Positions 6,744-13,492 of a stretch of DNA of 13,492 nt are shown one piece after another. The stretch covers positions 1-13,492 of the forward strand of contig CAZUAY010000088.1 of the NCBI GenBank assembly GCA_964618405.1, written 5' to 3'. The DNA is from JBBQIY01 sp964618405. Its GTDB lineage: Bacteria; Verrucomicrobiota; Kiritimatiellia; RFP12; UBA3636. Each line of letters opens with the position of its first letter. The stretch's first letter is position 1. The notes beneath the pieces were generated by a model that did not search any database, was not told the DNA's origin, and saw only the letters and a program-made list of their open reading frames with translations. The position numbers were made by a program, and so were the translations under genes.

Positions 6744-8261
6744 ATGTTCTATCGACGAGCCATTGGCATTGAATTTGGGCTGCGATCCCTTCGGATTGGC
6801 GAAGGAGGGCGGTCAGAGCACTCTATTGGTGTTGACTTAGATGTCCTTCGGTTGCCATCCGATCCGTCCGAGTCGCAGCGTATGATTTCGCGCTATGTGG
6901 AGGAGAACGGGTTGGTAGGCCTACCCGCCGTTCTTGGCATTCCGGCAGAGACGGTGTTTTTAAGTCTTTTGACGCCGCCTTCGGGTGCAGGACAATCGCG
7001 TAAGGCCGCTATCCGCGAACATCTGGAGGGGCTTCGTTCCCTGTCGGGCAGCGATACGGTTTCTGATGTCTTGCCCTTGAAAGGGCATGGGGGGCCTGCA
7101 CAGATGCTGGTCGGCGTGGCTCGGCACGATGCCGTGCAGGCGTTGATTGAGCCCTTGCAGGTTGCGGGGGTCCAGATCGTGGCTGCCATTCCTGTGTCGC
7201 TGGTATTTTTCAATCTCGTCATCGAATCTGCGCCGCGGCGGAATACTCCGTTGGTGGTGCTATGTCCAGCATCAGATTCTGGTATGGAGGTTCTGGTTAG
7301 CGTCGGAGGTGGGCTCTGTGGCGTGTGGCGGATTCCAATCAGTCTTTCGAGTTATCCTGATGCTGAAGCGCCGCTACAAGTTTTGGGGAGTGCGCTTGAA
7401 AACGTCTGGCGCGAGCATTCGGTGAGTCCATCCAAGCTGCCCGAGGTCATTTGGTGCGGCGAAAAGCCTTTGCCTGACTCGGTGAGCGACGCGTTGGCGA
7501 AAGTCCTGGGAGTGGGGCCGGTAGCGCTGGCGGAGTGGATTCCCGAATCCAGTTTCTGCCGCGCACCGACTGCGCTTGTTTATGCGCTGGCGCAACATGC
7601 GTTGCATCCGATAGGCCTCCAACTGAATTTATTGCCTTTCCCAGAACGGGAGCGTGTTACTCAGCGGGCGCTATTTCCCTACTGGGCGGCCGTGGCCGTG
7701 CTTTTTGCCGCCTTGTCGACGTCCCTTTCTCTTTATCAGGTTCGCCGTTCGAAGGATGTCCGAGCGCGTCTTGAAAACGCCCAGTCGCAATGGCGTGAAC
7801 TGCAACAATTGCAGGCATCTGAAGCACAGTTACAAACCTACAACGCATCGCTTGCTGAGCAAGTAGCCGCCTTGCGCGATTCGGCGATCAGTCCCTTGCT
7901 GACTCGAGATTTATTAATTGCGATCGCTCAGGCCAAACAGCCTGACGACTGGATTGTCCGCATTGCGGACGCACCCAGTTATTTCGCAGAACCGTCCACC
8001 CTAGCCTCAGAAGAATCTCCAAGGGCTACCGTTCTTCCCTTTACGTTCGATTCGCATCTGATCATTGTAGAAGGGTATACGCTTGGCGTCGACCTCTCCT
8101 CTGTACGCACGTTTATTGAAACCTTGCGTAAGCATCCTCGATTCGTCGAGGTTGACCTGCTCGGGGATGATCTCGTCGCGCCTGCTCGCGCGTACGACCT
8201 CCTGCATCTGATTCCGCGTCTTCACCGTTTTGTCATGAAGGTTCGTATTCGTGAACCCTAA
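6744..8261 (+). CDS. PilM-PilN fusion / GspL-like inner-membrane assembly protein
   Basis: A 505-residue protein that would link the cytoplasmic ATPase to the periplasmic alignment complex. Residues 1-300 look like the actin-like PilM/GspL cytoplasmic domain: the start YRRAIGIEFGLRSLRIGEG matches the first phosphate-binding strand pair, and LVGVARHDAVQALIEPLQ with AGVQIVAAIP matches the PilM core. One membrane helix follows (about 310-332), then a coiled coil rich in Gln, Glu and Ala (about 335-380) and a small periplasmic domain to the end, as in PilN. Joining PilM and PilN in one chain is the GspL arrangement of type II secretion. It starts five bases after the secretin stop; a GGAGGAG at 6721-6727 lies 16 bases from the ATG, further than usual. 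Its end overlaps the next gene by 11 bases. Confidence 0.82.
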   Translation: MFYRRAIGIEFGLRSLRIGEGGRSEHSIGVDLDVLRLPSDPSESQRMISRYVEENGLVGLPAVLGIPAETVFLSLLTPPSGAGQSRKAAIREHLEGLRSLSGSDTVSDVLPLKGHGGPAQMLVGVARHDAVQALIEPLQVAGVQIVAAIPVSLVFFNLVIESAPRRNTPLVVLCPASDSGMEVLVSVGGGLCGVWRIPISLSSYPDAEAPLQVLGSALENVWREHSVSPSKLPEVIWCGEKPLPDSVSDALAKVLGVGPVALAEWIPESSFCRAPTALVYALAQHALHPIGLQLNLLPFPERERVTQRALFPYWAAVAVLFAALSTSLSLYQVRRSKDVRARLENAQSQWRELQQLQASEAQLQTYNASLAEQVAALRDSAISPLLTRDLLIAIAQAKQPDDWIVRIADAPSYFAEPSTLASEESPRATVLPFTFDSHLIIVEGYTLGVDLSSVRTFIETLRKHPRFVEVDLLGDDLVAPARAYDLLHLIPRLHRFVMKVRIREP

Positions 8262-9210
8262 TATACACGCTGCTCCACCAACTTTCGTATCCGCTTGGCA
8301 CCCAATTGTGGCCGTTGCCGCATGGGGGGCTGTTGCGCTAGGTTTTATCTTGTTGTTCAGTGTTTGGCTCCCACAGCGAACTGCTTACAAGCCTCTAAAA
8401 AGACAGGTTGCCGTGCTCTCGTCGCAGATTGCTGAACAATCCCGCAACCATTCTGTTGCCGAGATGCAGTTTCAAATCTCTCAGGAGAAGGCAATCGAAT
8501 TTCAGCTTCATGCCGAGATGGCCTACTGGATTGAACGACGCAACACCTTTTTTTGTTTGAAAGACACGCCTTCGCCCCCCGTGCATCAAGACGACGGTCG
8601 TATCGACTTCAAGATCGCACTGTTCAATGCTCGCACCAATTTGGCTGCCCTTGCTGAAAGCCGGAATGTCCGCCTCCCGTCGTCCCTCGGCATTGATGAG
8701 ACGCTCAGTGCCAACACCCGAGTTGAAACGGCAAGGAGCCAGCTCTCGGCCACCGTTCGTCTGGTGCAACGGGTTCTTGAGACCGGCATTCAACTCATCG
8801 ATCGCGTCCAGCCGTTGACCCCGCGAACGAAAACTCTTCAGAATGAGACATTCGACCGACTGCGCGAATATCCCATCGCTCTTGACGTACAGGGCTCGTT
8901 CGAACAGTGTATGGAGCTTCTGTCCCAGCTTGCAGACCACGATAATGGGTATGCCCTTCAGCATCTTTCTTTAGAGAAGACCGTGAATCAGATCGATAAC
9001 ACATCCTTGTCATTCCGGCTTGTCGTCGCAGCGGGACGCCCGCTCTCGTCCAAGAAGCTGCGCAATCCAGATTCGGGAGAGGACGGTACAGAGCTACTTC
9101 TCGATAGTGGCTCTCAACGCCGTGGCACTGCCAAAGGAAAATTGGCGACCAGTGGTGGGGGAGGGCTGGGTACACTCACGAATGCCTCGGTGACGGAGGA
9201 TTATCGATGA
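8251..9210 (+). CDS. PilO/GspM-like pilus alignment protein, Amuc_1100-like
   Basis: A 319-residue inner-membrane protein with one N-terminal membrane helix (about 19-40), a coiled coil (about 45-90) and a periplasmic region whose REYPIALDVQGSFEQCMELLSQLADHDNGY segment has the PilO ferredoxin-like pattern. Length and pattern recall Akkermansia Amuc_1100 (about 317 residues), which is structurally PilO/GspM-like; this comparison is from memory. The only suitable start is a GTG at 8251 inside the end of the upstream gene, with GAAGG at 8237-8241. The last four bases overlap the next ATG (ATGA). The tail is Gly/Ser-rich and probably disordered. As part of the PilM-N-O-P set it would sit between the inner membrane and the secretin. 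Confidence 0.75.
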   Translation: MNPNIHAAPPTFVSAWHPIVAVAAWGAVALGFILLFSVWLPQRTAYKPLKRQVAVLSSQIAEQSRNHSVAEMQFQISQEKAIEFQLHAEMAYWIERRNTFFCLKDTPSPPVHQDDGRIDFKIALFNARTNLAALAESRNVRLPSSLGIDETLSANTRVETARSQLSATVRLVQRVLETGIQLIDRVQPLTPRTKTLQNETFDRLREYPIALDVQGSFEQCMELLSQLADHDNGYALQHLSLEKTVNQIDNTSLSFRLVVAAGRPLSSKKLRNPDSGEDGTELLLDSGSQRRGTAKGKLATSGGGGLGTLTNASVTEDYR

Positions 9211-9980
9211 CCTTTCGTCTTTCTTCTTGGTTTTTTAGCAAGAATCCACGCATTCTGCTTGTCGTGCTGGCTTTACTTTGGATCGCTCAGATGGCCTTTT
9301 GGGCTATCTGGGAATGGCAACGTGAACCGGTACTGGTTACGATCCTACCACAAGATTCTCAATCGACACAGTCGGTTTTGTCTGTCGAGGCTGCGATTCC
9401 GGCCGTGCTTCCATTGCCGATCCCAGAGAGTCCTTTTTTGTCCCAAAACCCTGACGTGCTCAATCGTTTTTTCGATTATTCTGATGAACGTTTCGCTGGT
9501 TTAAATGTCCCGCCCACTGATCAAGGATCCGCTTCTGCTGCCTCTAATTCACCCGCACCATCCGATTTATCTCCTTTGATTCTGGAGGAGACTAACGTGG
9601 TCAATTTTGCTAAGACGCTCCGCTATCGAGGTTTTTTGCAAACCGCTAAGGGGGAACGGATTGCTTTTGTCGAAGACGCGGAGGCGGCATCGATGCATCG
9701 ACTCCACGTGGGTGAACGTTTTAAGGATTGGACGTTGCTGTCTATCAAGCGAGAAGATGTGGTTTTTACATCAGATGAAGAAGAACGTGTGACAATCTTA
9801 CGTCAGGTCTCGACGCTACCCGGCGAAAGTGCCGTCGCCAGTGAAAAAAGTGCCGCCACCAATACAGAAAGCGTCATTGCCCATACAGAAGGTGCCGCCG
9901 ATCCCGCTTTGGTGTCGCCTCCAGCCGAAGCTGAACCGCAATCTGAAACCAATCCTGATCCGGCTCAAGAGGTGCCCTAA
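9207..9980 (+). CDS. PilP/GspC-like periplasmic linker protein
   Basis: A 257-residue protein with a single N-terminal membrane helix (about 16-36), a Pro/Ser-rich linker, and a small beta-rich domain at 131-200. In that domain YRGFLQTAKGERIAFVED, then LHVGERFKDWTLLSIKREDVVFTSDEEERVTIL, follows the GspC homology-region/PilP pattern of a domain that binds the secretin N0 domain. The last 60 residues are Ala/Glu/Ser/Pro-rich and contain a short tandem repeat. The start is well supported: GGAGG at 9195-9199 lies seven bases upstream and the ATG overlaps the previous stop. The assignment rests on position and fold pattern rather than strong identity, so the exact family (PilP, GspC or Amuc_1099-like) is open. 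Confidence 0.68.
   Translation: MTFRLSSWFFSKNPRILLVVLALLWIAQMAFWAIWEWQREPVLVTILPQDSQSTQSVLSVEAAIPAVLPLPIPESPFLSQNPDVLNRFFDYSDERFAGLNVPPTDQGSASAASNSPAPSDLSPLILEETNVVNFAKTLRYRGFLQTAKGERIAFVEDAEAASMHRLHVGERFKDWTLLSIKREDVVFTSDEEERVTILRQVSTLPGESAVASEKSAATNTESVIAHTEGAADPALVSPPAEAEPQSETNPDPAQEVP
9828..9911 (+). repeat. 21-bp (7-codon) degenerate tandem repeat inside the PilP/GspC-like gene
   Basis: Four 21-base units at 9828-9848, 9849-9869, 9870-9890 and 9891-9911, decoding as SAVASEK, SAATNTE, SVIAHTE and a diverged GAADPAL. The period keeps the reading frame, so copy number could change the length of the disordered C-terminal tail without breaking the gene. Confidence 0.55.
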
Positions 9981-9982
9981 TC

Positions 9983-11770
9983 ATGAATTTACGACCCTTG
10001 TCCGGAATGAGTCAACAGCCCGAAAGTTCGTTTAATCAAAAGCTGGGATTGCCATCAGAAACCATTGCGCAAGCTTTTTGTGATCAGCTCGCGCAACGCT
10101 ATGCAGTACCCAAGGATAAAATCGAGGAGCTGAAACATCGCGCTCGGTGGCTCGACGAATCGATTGATCACCTTGTGCTTCGGGAAGGGCTGCTGTCTGA
10201 GGCGGATCTGCGCGACCTTCTTTCTTCGGTTGGGGGTGTAAAAATTATTTCCCTTGTGCAGACACGCATTGCACCGGATGCCGTTGAACGCGTGCCCGCC
10301 ACGGCGGTCAGCCGATGCCGTATTATGCCAATTCAGATTCGTGAGGAGCGAATGGTTCTCGCAAGCGATCGTCTGATCGAACATGACGAGGCTGAGCAGT
10401 TGCGTATTTTGCTGGGTACGGCGATCGACTGGGTTCTGTGTACCTCGCATGAGCTGACAGAATGCATCAAGCATTACTACGGAGTCGGGCTAAAGAGCTT
10501 TCTGGATGTCGATGCTCAGAAGCGAAAGATTGATGAAGCGGAGAGTGGGGGTGAGCCCACGCCTGGCATGTCGGGCTTTGTCGAACAATTGCTCGACGAA
10601 GCGATCCAAGCCAATGCCACCGATGTCCACATTGAGCCTCGCGAAGACGGTTTGAGGGTTCGCTATCGAATTGATGGCATTCTTTACCCGATAACGCTGC
10701 CGATCGGGGCGGATCGATTCCGGCGAGCGATCGTTTCGAGCGTTAAGGTGATGGCGCAACTCAACATCGCCGAGCGCCGTCTGCCCCAAGACGGACGCTT
10801 TACTCGTACGCTAGGATCAAATGCCTACGATATTCGCGTCTCCGTTCTGCCGGCCCGCCATGGCGAGACGATCAACTTGCGTATTCTTAATCGGCAGTCT
10901 ACATTTTTAGATCTCGATATGCTGGGGCTTAGTGTGCAGCAGCGGGCAGAAATGGAAAATCTCATTGGGCTGGAGCACGGTCTCGTCCTCTTTACAGGGC
11001 CAACGGGGAGCGGTAAGACGACGAGCCTCTACGCAGCACTGGCACGCCTCAATACCGAAGATCGAAAAATCGTGACGCTGGAAGATCCAGTCGAATACAA
11101 TCTTGAGGGGATTACGCAAATGCAGGTACAGCCTGAAATAGGGTTTACCTTTCCGACTGGGCTTCGCTCAATTCTTCGGCATGATCCTGACGTCATTTTA
11201 ATCGGAGAAATCCGGGATTCAGAGACGGCTAGCATGGCCGTTGGTTCGTCGCTGACTGGCCATCTCGTGCTCAGTACACTCCATACGCAAGATGCGGCCG
11301 GCGCCGTGGTGCGGTTGATGGACATGGGAGTCGAACCCTATCTCGTGGCCTCCAGCGTCCAGGGCATGATTGCACAACGACTTCTGCGGCGCATTTGTCG
11401 AAACTGTCGCGAAGCCTACTCTGAGGATCCACGAGTTGAAGCTGAAGCGCGTGTCCTATTCCCCAATATTGGCGAGGAGATGAGCTTTTACCGTGGACGG
11501 GGTTGTCCCACATGTCAATTTATCGGCTATTCAGGTCGGCAAGCTGTTTTCGAAGTTTTTCTCATGAATGACGAATTGCGTCATCTTGTTGTCGAGCGTG
11601 CCTCAACGACTGTACTCACACAGCGTGCTCTTGGCATGGGGCTTTCGCCCTTGCGTAGCAATGCTTGGGCGTGCGCCCTCGACGGAACCACCACCGTGAG
11701 CGACGTCCTGAGAATGACTCGAAGGCCTGCGTTCCATCCCGCCGCCAAACAAGAGCTTCTGAACCTTTAA
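9983..11770 (+). CDS. Type II secretion / type IV pilus assembly ATPase (GspE/PilB family)
   Basis: A 595-residue cytoplasmic hexameric ATPase that would power pseudopilus or pilus assembly. An N-terminal GspE/MshE-type domain (about 20-165) precedes the GspE N2 domain, which opens with ATDVHIEPREDGLRVRYRIDG. The motor has Walker A GPTGSGKTT (339-347, Lys345), Asp box TLEDPVEY (365-372), Walker B DVILIGEIRD (403-412) and His box GHLVLSTLHT (426-435). Two Cys pairs, C472-x2-C475 and C508-x2-C511, form the zinc-binding tetracysteine typical of assembly ATPases and absent from the PilT retraction family. The start has AAGAGGTG at 9967-9974, eight bases upstream, and lies two bases after the previous stop. 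GspE and PilB cannot be told apart from this protein alone. No gspF/pilC follows: the next gene is convergent and shares the stop region. Confidence 0.95.
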   Translation: MNLRPLSGMSQQPESSFNQKLGLPSETIAQAFCDQLAQRYAVPKDKIEELKHRARWLDESIDHLVLREGLLSEADLRDLLSSVGGVKIISLVQTRIAPDAVERVPATAVSRCRIMPIQIREERMVLASDRLIEHDEAEQLRILLGTAIDWVLCTSHELTECIKHYYGVGLKSFLDVDAQKRKIDEAESGGEPTPGMSGFVEQLLDEAIQANATDVHIEPREDGLRVRYRIDGILYPITLPIGADRFRRAIVSSVKVMAQLNIAERRLPQDGRFTRTLGSNAYDIRVSVLPARHGETINLRILNRQSTFLDLDMLGLSVQQRAEMENLIGLEHGLVLFTGPTGSGKTTSLYAALARLNTEDRKIVTLEDPVEYNLEGITQMQVQPEIGFTFPTGLRSILRHDPDVILIGEIRDSETASMAVGSSLTGHLVLSTLHTQDAAGAVVRLMDMGVEPYLVASSVQGMIAQRLLRRICRNCREAYSEDPRVEAEARVLFPNIGEEMSFYRGRGCPTCQFIGYSGRQAVFEVFLMNDELRHLVVERASTTVLTQRALGMGLSPLRSNAWACALDGTTTVSDVLRMTRRPAFHPAAKQELLNL

Positions 11771-13428
11771 TCCAGCGCACTGGGTGTTTCGCCGTACCAG
11801 CCGATGATTTGGAGGCGGGGGAGTTCGTAGGAAAGTTGGCAGATCGCGGACATGGCGATGGGGTCGAGAGCGGGAGCGCAGATGTCGACGAAGAAGGCAT
11901 ATTCCCAAGGCTTGTCGGCAACAGGCTGCGAGGAGATGGCGGCGAGGTTGAGTCCTCGATCGGAGAGCACTTCGAGTGCGGCCGAGAGCGAGCCGATCTT
12001 GTGCGGCAAGTTCATGATGATGCCGATGCGGGTGGCATCCGGGGTGACAACAAGTTTTTTGGTAACGGCAATGAAACGCGTCTTGTTGCAGTTTGTATCG
12101 CAGACCGTTTCCGCGAGTACTTCGAGTCCGTTGAGTGTTGCGGCATCGTCCGAGCAAATCGCCGCGACAGACTTATCGGTTTGGCTTGCGACTTCTTTCG
12201 GCGCGTAGGCGGTATTCTCCACGGCGACCGTATGCCAACGCTTCGTTTTGATGATGCTGGAGCATTGCGCTAGCGCTTGAGGGTGGCTGAGCACGGTTTT
12301 AACGTCGTCGATTGTCGTGCCGGGCAGAACGGCCAGCCTGTGCAAGACGGGCATGTCGATATAACGGGCGATGAACATGTTTTGCTGAAGCAGGCGGTAG
12401 ACGGTATCAACAGAGCCGCCAGAGGTGTTCGCCATCGGCAGCACCACCGCATCGGTCGTGCCGTTCATGACTTCGTTGCAGGCCTCCGAAAAAGACCATG
12501 CAGCATGATGCTCCGCATTCGGAAACAAGGCCTTTGCCGCTTTCTCGGAGTAGGAGCCGATGGTGCCGCCGTAGGAAACTTTGTGAACAAAATCGAGCGA
12601 GCCGTCAGCGTAAGGTGGCAAGATGGCGGTTGCCGTTTGGTGGCGAAGCTGCGGAAGGAGGATCTCGTACTGCCGTTCGCGCGACAGCCGCATGACGGTG
12701 CGCATGAGCGATTCCGCCGCACTCTTGATGCCGGGATCGGCAAGGCTACGAGCGAATTCATTCACTTTCGCCTCGCGACTTGCATCATAAACGAGTGAGC
12801 CGGAAATGGCTTTCTCGGCGGCGACTTGTTCCGAGAGTTGCATGCGACGGTTGAAGAGCTGGACGAATTGCATGTCGATTTCTGTGATCGAGGAGCGAAT
12901 CGCATCCATGCCGCTAGCGGCCTTCTTGGGCGTACTTCCTGGGGGCGCGGCGATAAAGTCCTTAGCGAGCTTCTCGAGGCCTACGAGATAGCTCTCGAGA
13001 CCGAGTCCGCAGACCTGGCCGATGCATGCGGCCTGAATCACCGAGATGCTCCGGAATGGCTCGCGCTTATGGATGTCGGAAATATGAACTTCCATGACGG
13101 GAAGTTTAGTGAGCTGAATCGCATCAAGGATGGCGTAGCTGTAATGCGTGTAGGCACCCGCGTTGATAACCACGCCAGCGGCGTAACCCATGGCTTCGTG
13201 CAGAGCCTTAACGATGTCGCCCTCGCAGTTCGACTGAAAGCACCGTACGTGCAAGCCGAGCGCCTTCGCTTTGTCGGCGAATGCGTTTTCAACATCTTGT
13301 AGCGAGAAGTTCCCATATTGGGAGGGATCACGCTTGCCGAGCATGTCGAGATTGGGCCCGTTAATGAGTAGAACGGTTTTCGACGGTGTGGCGGATGTGG
13401 CTTGAGACGTTTGTTTTTTCGGGCTCAT
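11767..13428 (-). CDS. aroQ-pheA: Three-enzyme fusion: type II 3-dehydroquinate dehydratase, chorismate mutase, prephenate dehydratase-ACT
   Basis: A single 553-residue chain. Residues 18-158 are type II dehydroquinate dehydratase: INGPNLDMLGKRDP with R33, catalytic Tyr38, QSNCEG, INAGAYTHYS with His95, and EVHISD with His115 are all in place. After a Pro/Lys linker (160-173), residues 174-260 are an AroQ-fold chorismate mutase with R178, R194, K206, D215, R218, E219, S249 and Q253, matching the E. coli active-site set. Residues 283-458 are prephenate dehydratase: GTIGSYSEKAA, SHPQALAQCS and NKTRF are kept, but the usual P-I-E-N reads PMAN (A333) and the later S-E reads SD (D428). Residues 466-546 are an ACT domain with GSLS and SSQP where GALV and ESRP are usual. 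The predicted route is 3-dehydroquinate to 3-dehydroshikimate and chorismate to prephenate to phenylpyruvate. The start has AGAGG six bases upstream and is downstream of aroC. Confidence 0.93.
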   Translation of the reverse strand: MSPKKQTSQATSATPSKTVLLINGPNLDMLGKRDPSQYGNFSLQDVENAFADKAKALGLHVRCFQSNCEGDIVKALHEAMGYAAGVVINAGAYTHYSYAILDAIQLTKLPVMEVHISDIHKREPFRSISVIQAACIGQVCGLGLESYLVGLEKLAKDFIAAPPGSTPKKAASGMDAIRSSITEIDMQFVQLFNRRMQLSEQVAAEKAISGSLVYDASREAKVNEFARSLADPGIKSAAESLMRTVMRLSRERQYEILLPQLRHQTATAILPPYADGSLDFVHKVSYGGTIGSYSEKAAKALFPNAEHHAAWSFSEACNEVMNGTTDAVVLPMANTSGGSVDTVYRLLQQNMFIARYIDMPVLHRLAVLPGTTIDDVKTVLSHPQALAQCSSIIKTKRWHTVAVENTAYAPKEVASQTDKSVAAICSDDAATLNGLEVLAETVCDTNCNKTRFIAVTKKLVVTPDATRIGIIMNLPHKIGSLSAALEVLSDRGLNLAAISSQPVADKPWEYAFFVDICAPALDPIAMSAICQLSYELPRLQIIGWYGETPSALD

Positions 13429-13434
13429 ATCGGG

Positions 13435-13439
13435 CCTCT
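13435..13439 (-). promoter_or_regulatory. Ribosome binding site of the fusion gene
   Basis: AGAGG on the minus strand, six bases before the ATG at 13428 and overlapping the stop codon of the upstream aroC tail. It supports this start and cotranscription of the two genes. Confidence 0.6.
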
Positions 13440-13492
13440 ATTGCAACAGATCCAGCAGGGTGAGGGCCATCGCGCTTTCGACGACAGGAACG
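13438..13492 (-). CDS. aroC: Chorismate synthase, C-terminal tail only (window edge)
   Basis: Reading the minus strand from the window end, one frame gives VPVVESAMALTLLDLLQ followed by TAG. Chorismate synthases characteristically end in a segment like VPVVEAMAALVLLDHLL, so this is very likely the last 17 codons of aroC, which makes chorismate from 5-enolpyruvylshikimate 3-phosphate. The stop is nine bases before the ATG of the fusion protein, whose chorismate mutase would use chorismate, so pathway context agrees. Only 55 bases are present, so the call rests on a short but distinctive motif. Confidence 0.75.
   Translation of the reverse strand, partial: VPVVESAMALTLLDLLQ

Noticed and set aside
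8395..8964. A 189-codon minus-strand open frame inside the PilO-like gene
   Set aside because: The plus-strand frame fits the operon with an overlapping start and stop, a membrane helix and the PilO pattern; the antisense frame has none of these.
11665..13302. Several long plus-strand open frames (up to about 200 codons) opposite the aro fusion gene
   Set aside because: The minus-strand frame encodes three clear enzyme domains over the whole length; the opposite frames are Arg- and Gly-rich and show no family motifs, typical of antisense shadows.

Overview
The window is bacterial chromosomal DNA, probably from a scaffold of an uncultured organism, since it contains a run of exactly 100 Ns at 3253-3352. 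Coding density is high and the genes sit in tight operons. The pilus/type II-secretion-like module resembles, from memory, the Amuc_1098-1101 pilus-like cluster of Akkermansia. That points to the PVC superphylum (Verrucomicrobiota, Kiritimatiellota or Lentisphaerota), but this is an inference and not a proven placement.

Layout. (a) 1-1449: rhamnulokinase (rhaB), missing only its first few codons. (b) 1540-3224, plus strand: a small FmdB-type zinc-ribbon protein, then rmlA and rmlC of dTDP-L-rhamnose synthesis; rmlB and rmlD are not in the window. (c) 3225-3465: an intergenic region of degenerate 7-bp repeats arranged as an imperfect inverted repeat and interrupted by the assembly gap. The gap edges carry the same 18 bases, so the gap may not be real. 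(d) 3466-4419: a flippase-like (UPF0104/LPG-synthase TM) membrane protein. (e) 4420-4795: a non-coding stretch with two further heptamer-repeat clusters and a dyad-symmetric site. (f) 4796-11770: a five-gene operon for an envelope-spanning type IV pilus/type II secretion machine: lipoprotein secretin, PilM-PilN (GspL-like) fusion, PilO/Amuc_1100-like protein, a PilP/GspC-like protein, and a GspE/PilB ATPase. The platform protein (PilC/GspF), the pilins and the prepilin peptidase are not in the window. (g) 11767-13492, minus strand: an aromatic amino-acid operon. The last codons of what looks like chorismate synthase (aroC) are followed 9 bases later by one 553-residue protein that joins type II 3-dehydroquinate dehydratase, chorismate mutase and prephenate dehydratase-ACT.

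How they work together. The rml genes and the flippase-like protein fit envelope polysaccharide synthesis, with RhaB serving rhamnose catabolism. The secretin operon would build a channel through both membranes: secretin in the outer membrane, the PilM/N-O-P alignment complex in the inner membrane, and the ATPase in the cytoplasm. The minus-strand operon covers four steps of the route from 3-dehydroquinate to phenylpyruvate in only two genes.

The most notable items are the three-enzyme shikimate/phenylalanine fusion with altered prephenate dehydratase and ACT motifs, the heptamer-periodic intergenic repeats, and the Amuc_1100-like pilus module. No CRISPR array, transposase, tRNA or rRNA was seen.
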